Positions 39,932 to 48,050 of a stretch of 48,050 nt of DNA are shown here, in pieces. The notes under the pieces are model-generated. The model was given only the letters and a program-made list of their open reading frames with translations, did no database searches and was not told the origin of the DNA. The position numbers and the translations under genes are program-made. Source of the DNA: Prevotella sp. (lineage in GTDB: Bacteria; Bacteroidota; Bacteroidia; Bacteroidales; Bacteroidaceae); the NCBI GenBank assembly GCA_017428055.1, contig JAFRRN010000016.1, positions 1 to 48,050 on the forward strand, in the 5' to 3' direction. Each line of letters starts with the position of its first letter. The stretch's first letter is position 1.

Positions 39932-42490
39932 ATGAAAAATATGATGATTAACTTTCATGAAAAGTGCAGACATCAAGCACTTGCGTTGGCTTTTACCTTC
40001 CCAATGTTCGCCCATGCCGCCGATGTGACGCCTTCGTATGACATCGTGGGCAATGACACTGTGTGTCAAGTATTCACTTACTCACCCAATGAGAGGGCGG
40101 GGTTGCATCTTGCCTATCTCAAGGAGGATAACACGTGGCAGGAGGTAGCGCAATTGTGCGGGTCTGACTATGCCCAATGGGGCGCGGAGAAGAAGATGTA
40201 TGCTCCGTCTGTCGTTCATGCCAACGATGGGACGTGGCGGTTGGTATTCGGCGTGAACGACTATGCGCCATGCTTTGCCGTGGCATATAGCGAGGACTTG
40301 GTGACTTGGCGACCGCAGGACTACCCCCGGATGAACGAGAAGGGTTGCTTGCAGCCCATCGCCTTTGCCATGGACGACGGCACGTTTGACATCTATTTCA
40401 AGACGAAAGACGGGGGGAAGCGTTACGTGCAGGCATCCAATGACTTTCGCCACTTCGTGGAAGACTCCATCCCCAGCACCATCGACGATATTGCCTGGTC
40501 GCGCGACACGGCAACCATCGACGGCCAACTGCGGGAGGGCAACCTCTTTGAGATTCCCAAGGTGCATCTCGACTATATCCAACATTGGTTCGCCGCTATG
40601 GGAAAAGAGAACGAACTGAATCGGGAGACGATGAAAGACGATGCCACACGCTTTGTCAATCTCCCCAAGACGGTAAACGCCACGCTGCAAGTGGATCTGG
40701 CAGACCAGAAGACCATCAGCGACAAGCTCATCGGTGTGTTCTTTGAGGACATCAGTTATGCCGCAGACGGCGGGCTTTATGCCGAACTCATCCAGAACAG
40801 GGACTTTGAATATTCCAACAAAGACCGCAAGGAATGGGATGCCAGTACGGCGTGGCGACTGAAGGATAAGTGGATTGATACCAAGGATCCGCTCTCCGTG
40901 AACAATCCCCATTATGTCGTGCTTGATTATGACACATTAATTAATTATGGATGGGATGGCATCGCCTTGAAACAAGGGGCGAAATACGACTTCTCGATGT
41001 ACACGAAGAAGGCTTCCGTCTACAAGCAACAGAAGTTCCGTGTGCAGTTGGTGGAGAATGGCGTGGTCCTTGCCAAGGCCGACTTCAAGGTCAAGGAGGA
41101 TGGCTGGTCGCAAGTGAAAGCCGTCCTCATTCCCAAGGCTGATGCCAAGAAAGCTGAATTACAGGTCATCAACTTGGCGAAAGGAACACTCATCGGCATT
41201 GACATGGTGTCGCTCTTCCCACAAGATACCTACAAGGGACATGGACTTCGCAAGGACTTGGCAGAGGCTATTGCCGCCTTGAAACCCAAGTTCGTGAGAT
41301 TCCCCGGCGGGTGCATGAGCCACGGCCAGGGGCTTGACAATATCTATCATTGGAACCATACCGTCGGCCCTTGGCAAGACCGCAAGCCCGACTTCAACAT
41401 CTGGCATTACCACCAGACACGTGGGTTGGGATTCTATGAGTATTTCCAGTTCTGCGAGGACATGGGCGCAGAGCCGCTTCCCGTATTGGCTGCGGGTGTG
41501 CCTTGCCAGAACTCCGCTGCCAATAAAGATGGCTTCGGTGGACAACAAGATGGCATTCCCATGGCAGAGATGCCCGCCTATATCGATGAGTTGTGCAACC
41601 TTATTGAGTGGGCGAATGGCAATCCTGCCACCAACAAATGGGCAAAGATGCGTGCCGACGCGGGGCATCCCGCTCCCTTCAACCTCAAATACATCGGTAT
41701 TGGCAATGAGGATATCATCTCTACCGTGTTCGAGGAGCGTTGCGAGATGATTTGCAAGGCGATCAAGGAGCGTTATCCCAACATCATCGTATGCGGCACG
41801 GTGGGGCCGTTCCATTATCCCTCTGCCGACTACATCGAGGGATGGAAGTTTGCCAAGCAGAATAAGGACGTGATAGACATGGTGGATGAGCATTACTATG
41901 AGAGTACGGGATGGTTCATGCACCACCTGGACTACTATGACGAATACGACCGACAAGGCCCCAAGGTGTATATCGGTGAGTATGCCTCACGCAGCCGCAC
42001 GATGGAGTCGGCATTGGCGGAGGCTCTCTTCCTGTGCAACGTGGAGCGCAATGGCGACATCGTGGAGATGACTTCATACGCGCCGCTCCTTGCCAAGGAG
42101 GGTCATCACAACTGGAATCCCGACATGATTTACTTCGATAATGAGAGCGTGACACTCACTCCAAGCTACAAGACGCAACAACTGTTCTCCGTCTTTAGTG
42201 GCGATAGATATGTCAAATCGACCTTGACAATCGATGAGCCGCTCAAACATCGTGTGGCAGCGAGCGTGGTGAAAGACACCAAGACGGGCAAGACATGCCT
42301 CAAGCTGGTTAATGCCTTGCCCGTGAGCGTGGCAATCGACGTGAAAGGTCTCGACATTTCCGCTCCCCAACAATGCAAAGGATTCCAAGGAATGCCCGCC
42401 GACAGGCATTTCAACGAGGATGCGTCCTTGCCTGTCGATGGCTCAACCATCACCCTCCCGCCTTATTCCGTGCGGGCAGTGGAATTGTAA
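39932..42490 (+). CDS. GH51 alpha-L-arabinofuranosidase with extra N-terminal propeller-like domain
   Basis: This is an 852-aa exported protein. The GH51 catalytic part begins near residue 235 (LQVDLADQKTISDKLIGVFF, FEDISYAADGGLYAEL). It continues with VRFPGGCMSHGQGLDNIYHW, the acid/base in YIGIGNED (Glu about 593) and the nucleophile in VYIGEYASRS (Glu about 683), and ends in a beta-sandwich. The first about 215 residues after the signal contain GH43/62-like blade motifs (MYAPSVVHANDGTWRLVFGV, FAVAYSEDLVTWRPQDYP, LQPIAFAMDDGTFDIYFK), an uncommon addition for GH51. The ATG at 39932 is preferred: it follows an AGGAG and gives a shorter signal n-region. An ATG at 39896 directly after the GH20 stop is also in frame. 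Confidence 0.9.
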   Translation: MKNMMINFHEKCRHQALALAFTFPMFAHAADVTPSYDIVGNDTVCQVFTYSPNERAGLHLAYLKEDNTWQEVAQLCGSDYAQWGAEKKMYAPSVVHANDGTWRLVFGVNDYAPCFAVAYSEDLVTWRPQDYPRMNEKGCLQPIAFAMDDGTFDIYFKTKDGGKRYVQASNDFRHFVEDSIPSTIDDIAWSRDTATIDGQLREGNLFEIPKVHLDYIQHWFAAMGKENELNRETMKDDATRFVNLPKTVNATLQVDLADQKTISDKLIGVFFEDISYAADGGLYAELIQNRDFEYSNKDRKEWDASTAWRLKDKWIDTKDPLSVNNPHYVVLDYDTLINYGWDGIALKQGAKYDFSMYTKKASVYKQQKFRVQLVENGVVLAKADFKVKEDGWSQVKAVLIPKADAKKAELQVINLAKGTLIGIDMVSLFPQDTYKGHGLRKDLAEAIAALKPKFVRFPGGCMSHGQGLDNIYHWNHTVGPWQDRKPDFNIWHYHQTRGLGFYEYFQFCEDMGAEPLPVLAAGVPCQNSAANKDGFGGQQDGIPMAEMPAYIDELCNLIEWANGNPATNKWAKMRADAGHPAPFNLKYIGIGNEDIISTVFEERCEMICKAIKERYPNIIVCGTVGPFHYPSADYIEGWKFAKQNKDVIDMVDEHYYESTGWFMHHLDYYDEYDRQGPKVYIGEYASRSRTMESALAEALFLCNVERNGDIVEMTSYAPLLAKEGHHNWNPDMIYFDNESVTLTPSYKTQQLFSVFSGDRYVKSTLTIDEPLKHRVAASVVKDTKTGKTCLKLVNALPVSVAIDVKGLDISAPQQCKGFQGMPADRHFNEDASLPVDGSTITLPPYSVRAVEL

Positions 42491-42527
42491 TCTTATATAA
42501 ATATAGAACCCCATTCGTTTATAGCTT

Positions 42528-44261
42528 ATGAAGAAACTATTTTTTACGACTTGCCTAATGGCAGCGGCAACTTGCCTCTTGGCACAGAACGGCCCCACGA
42601 TGGGATGGAGTTCGTGGAACACGTATGGCGTGAACATCAATGAGAGCTTGATCAAGCGCCAGGCAAATGCCATGGTATCGAAAGGACTGAAGGATGTGGG
42701 CTTTGACCACATCAACATTGACGATGGCTATTTTGGGGGACGCGACAAGGAGACGGGTGCTTTGCTCATCCATCCCACACGCTTTCCCAATGGCCTGAAG
42801 ACCGTGGCCGACTACATCCATGAGAAAGGCTTGAAGGCCGGAATCTACAGCGACGCGGGACGCAACACTTGTGGCAGCTACTTCAACAATGACAAGATTG
42901 CCATCGGCGTGGGACTCTATGAACACGACCAGCAAGATGCCGACTTCTTTTTCAAGGAATGTGGCTTTGATTTCATCAAGGTGGACTTTTGCGGGGGCTC
43001 CTATTACCATAACGAAGACCACTTGGTGCTTGACGAGAAACAACGATACACCGCCATCGCGCAAGCCATCCGCAACACGGGTCGCACCGATGTGCGAATG
43101 AATGCCTGCCGATGGGCTTACCCTGGCACGTGGATTAACGACGCGGCATTCTCTTGGCGCACCACGGGCGACATCAATGACAGTTGGCAATCGGTGAAGG
43201 GAATCTTGGCAGAGAACCTATACTTGTCGGCTTATTGCTACGACGGCCATTTCAACGACATGGACATGTTGGAGGTGGGACGCTCGATGACTACCGAAGA
43301 GGACAAGACCCACTTTGGCCTATGGTGTATCATGTCGTCGCCGCTGCTCATTGGCTGCGACCTCTCCAACATCAAGAGTACCACGCTCAGTTTGTTGAGG
43401 AACCAGGAACTCATAGCCTTGAATCAAGACCCCCTTTGCCTACAGGCATACGTGGTCGCGCTCATCAATGGCTGCCACCTCTTGGTGAAAGACGTGGAGA
43501 CATTGAATGGCACGAAACGCGCCTTTGCCGTCTATAATCCCAACGACGAGTCGAAGAATGTCACGGTTTCATTCGCCGACATCGACTTGGCGGGCAATGT
43601 CAAGCTGCGCGACGTGTTTTTGAAAAGAGACTTAGGCGACTTCACCGAAAGCTATGAGGTTTCTGTTCCTGCCCACGGCACACGCATCTATGTGGCAGAG
43701 GCAGACACTCGACTGGAACGCACCCACTATGAGGCAGAGACAGCCTTCATCAGCGACTACCAAGAAATCAAGAACAACCAGTCGGAACGCACGGGCATCT
43801 ATGAGACATCGGAATTGTGCTCGGGTGGTTACAAGGCTGGTTGGCTGGGCTATAGCGAGCAGAACGACCTGCAATGGCGCAACGTCTATTCGCATGATGG
43901 CGGTAAATACCAGATGACCATCGCCTTCATATCGGGCGAGAACCGCAACATCACTGTCAGCGTGAATGGCAAGAAGGTGCAGACGGTCAGTTGCAACTCT
44001 GGCGGTTGGCAGACGGTGGGAAAGAAAAACGTTACCATCCAATTGGAGAAAGGACAAAACACCATCCGCTTGTCTAATCCCACGAACTGGATGCCCGATA
44101 TTGACTACATGGATCTCAAATGCACAATGCCCAATGACATCCACGCCATCACCACCTCTACACTCGACGATTCCTCTCCCACATTCGATTTATCGGGACG
44201 GCCAGCGCAATCCCATACGGCATTGCGTATACAAGGTGGGAGAAAAGTCATCATGAGATAG
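42528..44261 (+). CDS. GH27 alpha-galactosidase with CBM6/35-like domain, exported
   Basis: This is a 577-aa protein with signal MKKLFFTTCLMAAATCLLAQ. The GH27 barrel reads PTMGWSSWNTYGVNINESL, INIDDGYFGGRD, GIYSDAGRNTCGSY, nucleophile DFIKVDFCGG (Asp about 153), NACRWAYPGTWINDAA and acid/base TTGDINDSW (Asp about 215), followed by a C-terminal beta domain (FAVYNPNDESKNVTVSF). A beta-sandwich of CBM6/35 type (YEAETAFISDYQEIKNNQ ... DIDYMDLKC, about 405-535) and a tail FDLSGRPAQS..RIQGGRKVIMR follow. It hydrolyses terminal alpha-D-galactose (or, for some GH27 enzymes, beta-L-arabinopyranose). It is the last gene before the strong terminator at 44292. Confidence 0.93.
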   Translation: MKKLFFTTCLMAAATCLLAQNGPTMGWSSWNTYGVNINESLIKRQANAMVSKGLKDVGFDHINIDDGYFGGRDKETGALLIHPTRFPNGLKTVADYIHEKGLKAGIYSDAGRNTCGSYFNNDKIAIGVGLYEHDQQDADFFFKECGFDFIKVDFCGGSYYHNEDHLVLDEKQRYTAIAQAIRNTGRTDVRMNACRWAYPGTWINDAAFSWRTTGDINDSWQSVKGILAENLYLSAYCYDGHFNDMDMLEVGRSMTTEEDKTHFGLWCIMSSPLLIGCDLSNIKSTTLSLLRNQELIALNQDPLCLQAYVVALINGCHLLVKDVETLNGTKRAFAVYNPNDESKNVTVSFADIDLAGNVKLRDVFLKRDLGDFTESYEVSVPAHGTRIYVAEADTRLERTHYEAETAFISDYQEIKNNQSERTGIYETSELCSGGYKAGWLGYSEQNDLQWRNVYSHDGGKYQMTIAFISGENRNITVSVNGKKVQTVSCNSGGWQTVGKKNVTIQLEKGQNTIRLSNPTNWMPDIDYMDLKCTMPNDIHAITTSTLDDSSPTFDLSGRPAQSHTALRIQGGRKVIMR

Positions 44262-44291
44262 CGTCCGCTATACATGTCCTTTTGATGATAC

Positions 44292-44330
44292 AAAGCTATG
44301 CTTTTCATGACGAGAAGCATAGCTTTTTTT
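44292..44330 (+). terminator. rho-independent terminator after GH27
   Basis: AAAGCTATGCTT (44292-44303) and AAGCATAGCTTT (44315-44326) form a perfect 12-bp stem with an 11-nt loop followed by a T run to 44330. It closes the long plus-strand gene series that starts at ffh. Confidence 0.95.
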
Positions 44331-44479
44331 ATCTCCATCTCGCCACTTTCCCGATTATTGTTTTGCCAGTTTTTCATAGTCATTTGTGCCAACGACATGA
44401 AAAGCGATTGATGAAAGGAGATGAAATACACGAAACCATTCACACTTTCGACCTTTGGTCAAAATAATACGGAAATCGC

Positions 44480-44510
44480 TTGGCGCACTTCCTTTCGGTT
44501 CGTAACTTTG
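44480..44510 (+). promoter_or_regulatory. promoter of the GLPGLI unit
   Basis: TTGG (44480-44483), a 19-bp spacer and TAACTTTG (44503-44510) fit the -33/-7 consensus with one change. An AGGAG follows at 44532-44536. The 304-bp gap before the GLPGLI gene thus holds the terminator and this promoter. Confidence 0.65.
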
Positions 44511-44542
44511 CCATCGAACAATTAACAAGAAAGGAGAAAACC

Positions 44543-44569
44543 ATGAAGAAAACACTGTGGAATAGATGA
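44543..44569 (+). other. 8-codon upstream frame overlapping the GLPGLI start
   Basis: An ATG preceded by AAGGAGAAAACC opens MKKTLWNR and stops at TGA, whose bases overlap the ATG of the next gene (ATGA). It has the strong ribosome site of the transcript. It may be a leader peptide that couples translation, or the remnant of a truncated gene. Confidence 0.4.
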
Positions 44570-45450
44570 TTTGTATGGATAGATTTGTTTATCTTCGCGT
44601 TTTCGAGCAAAAGGTACAAAATGCCCTTTGCTTAAAACATTTTAAAATAGGCTGTATATGTATCTTGTTGTCTTTTGTAGTTATCGACAGCTATGCTTCG
44701 ACTATCAATGATACCATCCTGTATCGTTTTAGTTATTCTGTTAAGATGAGAATTTGTGATGAGAATAAAACTCAACGTGACGATGAGATATGTGTTGACA
44801 TTGGAGAAAGGGTAATCATGTGCTACAGTAGATGGAAGTCCGAAAACCGACGGTTGATAGACAGCGTTTTCTCTATGGGAGGAAATGCAAATGACTATCA
44901 ATTGATAAGGCAGCAAAAAGGTTTCCCGTCTTCAGCTTTTGAGTTTCAAATATATAAGAATTATCCCCAAAATGGAACAAATTGTGTGATATGGGAAAGT
45001 AGCAAGCGCTTGTACTATGAAGAGAATGCAACAATCCAACAATGGGAAATGTTAGAGGGAGATACAGTTATATTGGGTTATAATTGCAAGAAATCACAAA
45101 CCTTTTTTAGGGGGAGAGTGTGGCATGTATGGTATACGATGGATATTCCTATCTCGGAGGGTCCTTGGAAACTTTGCGGTTTGCCAGGCATGATATTGAA
45201 AGCTGAAGAAGGAAACGGTCTTTTTACTTTTTGTTGCATCGGGATTAAATCTCATATCAATGAGCCATTGAAGCCTGATGTTTCTAATGTCGTAAAGTCA
45301 ACGTATAAAAAAGTTCAAGAGCTAATGTCTTTGAGATGGAGTGACCATGAGCGTTTCAAGAGTGTAATGGGAATAACCATGCAAATAAGGGATAAGGGGA
45401 ATAAACCTCTTACCAGACCCAAGCTGACCGCTTGTTTGTTGGAACAATAA
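44566..45450 (+). CDS. GLPGLI family protein
   Basis: This is a 294-aa Bacteroidetes protein of the GLPGLI family, named for the motif that reads GPWKLCGLPGMILKAEEGNG here (about 203-222). Family traits around it are present: RFSYSVKMRICDENKT, VMCYSRWKS, QIYKNYPQNGTNCVIWES, ILGYNCKKSQTFFRGRVWHVWYTMDIPI. A hydrophobic segment at about 28-45 (GCICILLSFVVIDSYA) is the signal; the residues before it are unusually many, so the true start may lie elsewhere. The function of the family is unknown; members are usually next to a TonB-receptor-like gene, as here. Base composition is AT-richer than that of all genes to the left, which may mean transfer. Confidence 0.85.
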   Translation: MICMDRFVYLRVFEQKVQNALCLKHFKIGCICILLSFVVIDSYASTINDTILYRFSYSVKMRICDENKTQRDDEICVDIGERVIMCYSRWKSENRRLIDSVFSMGGNANDYQLIRQQKGFPSSAFEFQIYKNYPQNGTNCVIWESSKRLYYEENATIQQWEMLEGDTVILGYNCKKSQTFFRGRVWHVWYTMDIPISEGPWKLCGLPGMILKAEEGNGLFTFCCIGIKSHINEPLKPDVSNVVKSTYKKVQELMSLRWSDHERFKSVMGITMQIRDKGNKPLTRPKLTACLLEQ

Positions 45451-45474
45451 GAAAAATAATTCCGAGCATTCATA

Positions 45475-47964
45475 GTGACAATTATTTTGAGACTGTTTTT
45501 TCTCACTTTCCTCTTTTGGGGTATGGGTGGATTTGCGGTAAAGGCTCAAGTCTATCAGGGGATTGTTAGTAATGAGCATAACCATTCACCAGTACCACAT
45601 GTTTCTGTCGTGTTATTGGATAACGCAAACGCGCCCGTAGCCTATACCAAGACTGATTCCTCTGGACTGTTTCAAATATATCGTCCATCAGGAAGATATG
45701 CCGACGTTGTCATGTTTACAAGATTGGGGTATGAGAAAAAAGTCATAAATATAGATTACCTAAAGCAGGAAAGACATGTTTTATTGAAGGAAATGGTAAC
45801 GGAATTAAAGGAAGTGGAAGTTAAATCAAGCCGAACATATCAAAATAAAGACACTCTGATTTATACGGTTTCAAGTTTTCAACAAAAGCAAGATAGGAGT
45901 ATAGCTGATGTTTTAGCAAGAATGCCAGGTTTGCAAGTGGGGGAAGATGGTACAATCCGTTTTCAAGGTAAGCCCATTTATAAGTTCTATATTGAAGGAA
46001 TGGACTTAATGGGTGGGCAATATCCATTGGCAAGTGAAAACTTGGATGTCAACAAAGTAAAAGAAGTACATGTGCTAAATAATCATCAGCACAAGAAGAC
46101 ACTAAAAAACATCGAGCTTTCTGACAAAACGGCACTGGATATAGTGTTAAAGGATGATGCCAAAAATGAATGGATAGGCATGGCTGATGCTGGTCTTGGA
46201 ACTTGTTTGGATAGCAATGAAAAGGGAATAATACATGATGTACGACTTACAGAAATGATTTTTGGAAAACAGCTACAGTGCTTGTCTGCATATAAAACGA
46301 ACAATATCGGGCATGATATTCAGCATGAAGTATTGGATTTGACCCGTTCTTCATGGCTTTCATTCGGTGACAGTCATTGGCTACATGATGTCAATATAGG
46401 TTCTTTCGACATAAATAGAGAACGTAGCAATTATAATGACACACATCTTCTCGCAACGAATTGGCTTTTTCATCCTGAAGAGGATAAAGAATTGCATATC
46501 CAGCTCAATTATTTATATGATAATACCACAAGTCATTATAAACGCAGGACTACTTACACAGATATACAGGGGCTCCCAATGGTTGAAGAGGTGACAGATG
46601 CCACACTCTATCGAAGCGAGTTGAAATCGGAAATTAAATATATTGTCAATAATGACAAGGTTTATGTCAACAATAGCCTACGGGGATTCATGGGGTTAAA
46701 TCATTCTGGTGGCACTACCATTGTGAATGGTTATGAAACACAACAAAAGGTTTCACCACATCAGTTGTTCTTTGGCGATGATTTGGAAATGTCATGTAAA
46801 TTATCCTCCAAACATAACTTAACCAATAAGTTATCTATAGGATATGGATATTATCCTGGGAAACTATTACTAATGTCTGGAATTTGGGAACACCTAAACA
46901 CCAATAAGATGAATGTAGGTTGGCAGACCTCTTTTAGGCATAAGTGGTTAGGCCTATTTCTTAATTATGAAATAGGAATTGATTATGAGAAAGAAAAACT
47001 TGATGTTATTCTATCAGGGAACAACCAAAATGGAAGTTATCAATATTTGAATGCCTATATTTCACCGACGTTCAAGTTTCGCCGAAATAGAATAGAGATG
47101 GGAGCGTCTCTTCCCATGAGAAGAATTTACCAAAGAAAGGATCAAGCAAAAGATTCATATTTATTATGGATGCCTCGCATTAATATATCTCATCAATTAT
47201 CAAGTACGATGAAGATGACAATAAGTTATAATCGGTCGTGGGAGATTCTTCCCTTCGATAACATTACATCTATTCCTTATTATTACAATTATACAAATAT
47301 TCATGTGGGAAACGGCACATTGGACAAATATGTAATTCAAGCTGTAACTGGGAGATTCGAATATTCGAATCCATCCAAGGGGCTTATTTTCTACAATTAC
47401 GTTACATGCAGCCTATCGGAAGACGTTCCTGTCTATGGGGGCAATTTAGATCAAATTGTTTATACTCAAAAAAATGTCGGTTTATATTCTGATAACAAAA
47501 CTTGGATGATGGGAGGAAGACTAAGTCAATCGTATATGCTTGCTAAAATTGTAATGAGTGCAGAATGGCGTTTTTCATGGAATTATTATGATATATTGAT
47601 AGGTGATGCCATTTCAAAGTGCAAGATTAAAAAGACATCAGCTTTAATCACATTGTCATTTCGTCCATATAGTTTGCTTTATTTTGAGGGGAAGAATTAT
47701 TGGACTTGTGAAAATCAACATATTTATATCTCAAATAGTGCAACACGTAGAATAAATACATTTAGTCATTTATTGAAATCTTGTTTCAATCCGGGGAAAT
47801 GGCAGGTAGAATGGCTTAATGAGATACGTTATTCGATTGAGGGGAAATCATCTTTTAATTACTTTTCTGATTTTTCTTTGTCATATAAAACTGGTAAATG
47901 GGAAATGAGGTTTTTGTTTAACAATATCACTAGTGTCCACTTAAATCTGTTAACAATTCTCTAA
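45475..47964 (+). CDS. TonB-receptor-like outer-membrane protein with carboxypeptidase-regulatory domain
   Basis: This is an 829-aa protein with a GTG start and signal TIILRLFFLTFLFWGMGGFAVKAQ. A carboxypeptidase-regulatory-like domain (QGIVSNEHNHSPVPHVSVVL, about 25-110) follows. A plug-like region has LKEVEVKSSRTYQNKDTLIY, RSIADVLARMPGLQVGEDGT and IRFQGKPIYKFYIEGMDLMG. A long beta-barrel part alternates aromatic residues up to the end. It lacks the SusC signature and has no SusD partner. Its neighbour is the GLPGLI gene (24 bp upstream), the usual pair. The C-terminus ends HLNLLTIL rather than an aromatic residue, so the last strand may be missing or altered. AT-rich like its partner. Ligand is unknown. 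Confidence 0.85.
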   Translation: MTIILRLFFLTFLFWGMGGFAVKAQVYQGIVSNEHNHSPVPHVSVVLLDNANAPVAYTKTDSSGLFQIYRPSGRYADVVMFTRLGYEKKVINIDYLKQERHVLLKEMVTELKEVEVKSSRTYQNKDTLIYTVSSFQQKQDRSIADVLARMPGLQVGEDGTIRFQGKPIYKFYIEGMDLMGGQYPLASENLDVNKVKEVHVLNNHQHKKTLKNIELSDKTALDIVLKDDAKNEWIGMADAGLGTCLDSNEKGIIHDVRLTEMIFGKQLQCLSAYKTNNIGHDIQHEVLDLTRSSWLSFGDSHWLHDVNIGSFDINRERSNYNDTHLLATNWLFHPEEDKELHIQLNYLYDNTTSHYKRRTTYTDIQGLPMVEEVTDATLYRSELKSEIKYIVNNDKVYVNNSLRGFMGLNHSGGTTIVNGYETQQKVSPHQLFFGDDLEMSCKLSSKHNLTNKLSIGYGYYPGKLLLMSGIWEHLNTNKMNVGWQTSFRHKWLGLFLNYEIGIDYEKEKLDVILSGNNQNGSYQYLNAYISPTFKFRRNRIEMGASLPMRRIYQRKDQAKDSYLLWMPRINISHQLSSTMKMTISYNRSWEILPFDNITSIPYYYNYTNIHVGNGTLDKYVIQAVTGRFEYSNPSKGLIFYNYVTCSLSEDVPVYGGNLDQIVYTQKNVGLYSDNKTWMMGGRLSQSYMLAKIVMSAEWRFSWNYYDILIGDAISKCKIKKTSALITLSFRPYSLLYFEGKNYWTCENQHIYISNSATRRINTFSHLLKSCFNPGKWQVEWLNEIRYSIEGKSSFNYFSDFSLSYKTGKWEMRFLFNNITSVHLNLLTIL

Positions 47965-47994
47965 AACATCAATAAATAGTAGGCTTTTGAGCAT

Positions 47995-48029
47995 TTTGAG
48001 TTACGTGTACATTTATTTTGCTACCTTTG
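47995..48029 (+). promoter_or_regulatory. possible promoter of a gene beyond the window
   Basis: TACCTTTG (48022-48029) matches TAnnTTTG; a TTTG lies at 47995-47998, but the spacing of 23 bp is longer than normal. Confidence 0.4.
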
Positions 48030-48050
48030 CGGTCTGTTATCAAAATGTAA

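Overview
The window looks like a chromosomal segment of a Bacteroidales bacterium, most likely Prevotella or a close relative. The evidence is a SusC/SusD pair, Sus-type lipoproteins, a two-component-type propeller regulator with an AraC output, BspA-like leucine-rich repeats, a GLPGLI protein, a VorB-type 2-oxoacid:ferredoxin oxidoreductase, and many upstream regions carrying the Bacteroidetes -7 box TAnnTTTG, several with a -33 TTTG about 20 bp further up. No rRNA, tRNA, IS element or prophage was recognised.

Layout. Positions 1-558 are the leader-distal end of a CRISPR array (30-nt repeat, eight complete spacers, no cas genes in the window), ending in a decayed repeat near 592-611. Next come TerC- and MgtC-type membrane proteins (minus strand), then an Rpn/PD-(D/E)XK protein and a RecD-like helicase (plus strand). 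From 5025 to 21922 everything is on the minus strand and forms a glycan-utilisation region: a one-piece membrane regulator, SusC, SusD, an AXE1-type esterase with a coupled lipoprotein hydrolase, and a separate operon of LRR protein, GH36 alpha-galactosidase and FAS1 lipoprotein.

22007-23009 holds a decayed SLOG/DprA-like fragment and a two-gene unit (a 52-aa protein plus a DUF6169-like protein). 23413-28755 (minus) is a compact VTC-domain / DUF4956 / DUF2490 cluster followed by a large beta-helical carbohydrate-binding (Cthe_2159-type) surface protein. I consider this the most interesting functional module: a probable membrane polymer or surface-assembly system without the CotH kinase that I recall accompanying such genes.

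28884-44261 is all plus strand: a GH27 enzyme with two NPCBM domains, an EEP-family hydrolase, ffh, folD, a 59-aa TPR protein, the four-subunit 2-oxoacid:ferredoxin oxidoreductase, then three exported glycosidases (GH20, GH51, GH27) ending at a strong terminator. 44543-47964 is visibly AT-richer and encodes a GLPGLI protein and a TonB-receptor-like outer-membrane protein.

Two kinds of unexplained intergenic repeat stand out. One is a 22-bp-period array present at two distant loci (10928-11037 and 32351-32482). The other is a GGAGTTCAGGAGT-type hairpin family that begins at or just after stop codons (4841-5029, 37166-37270, 37828-37852), one copy of which lies inside the oxidoreductase operon.
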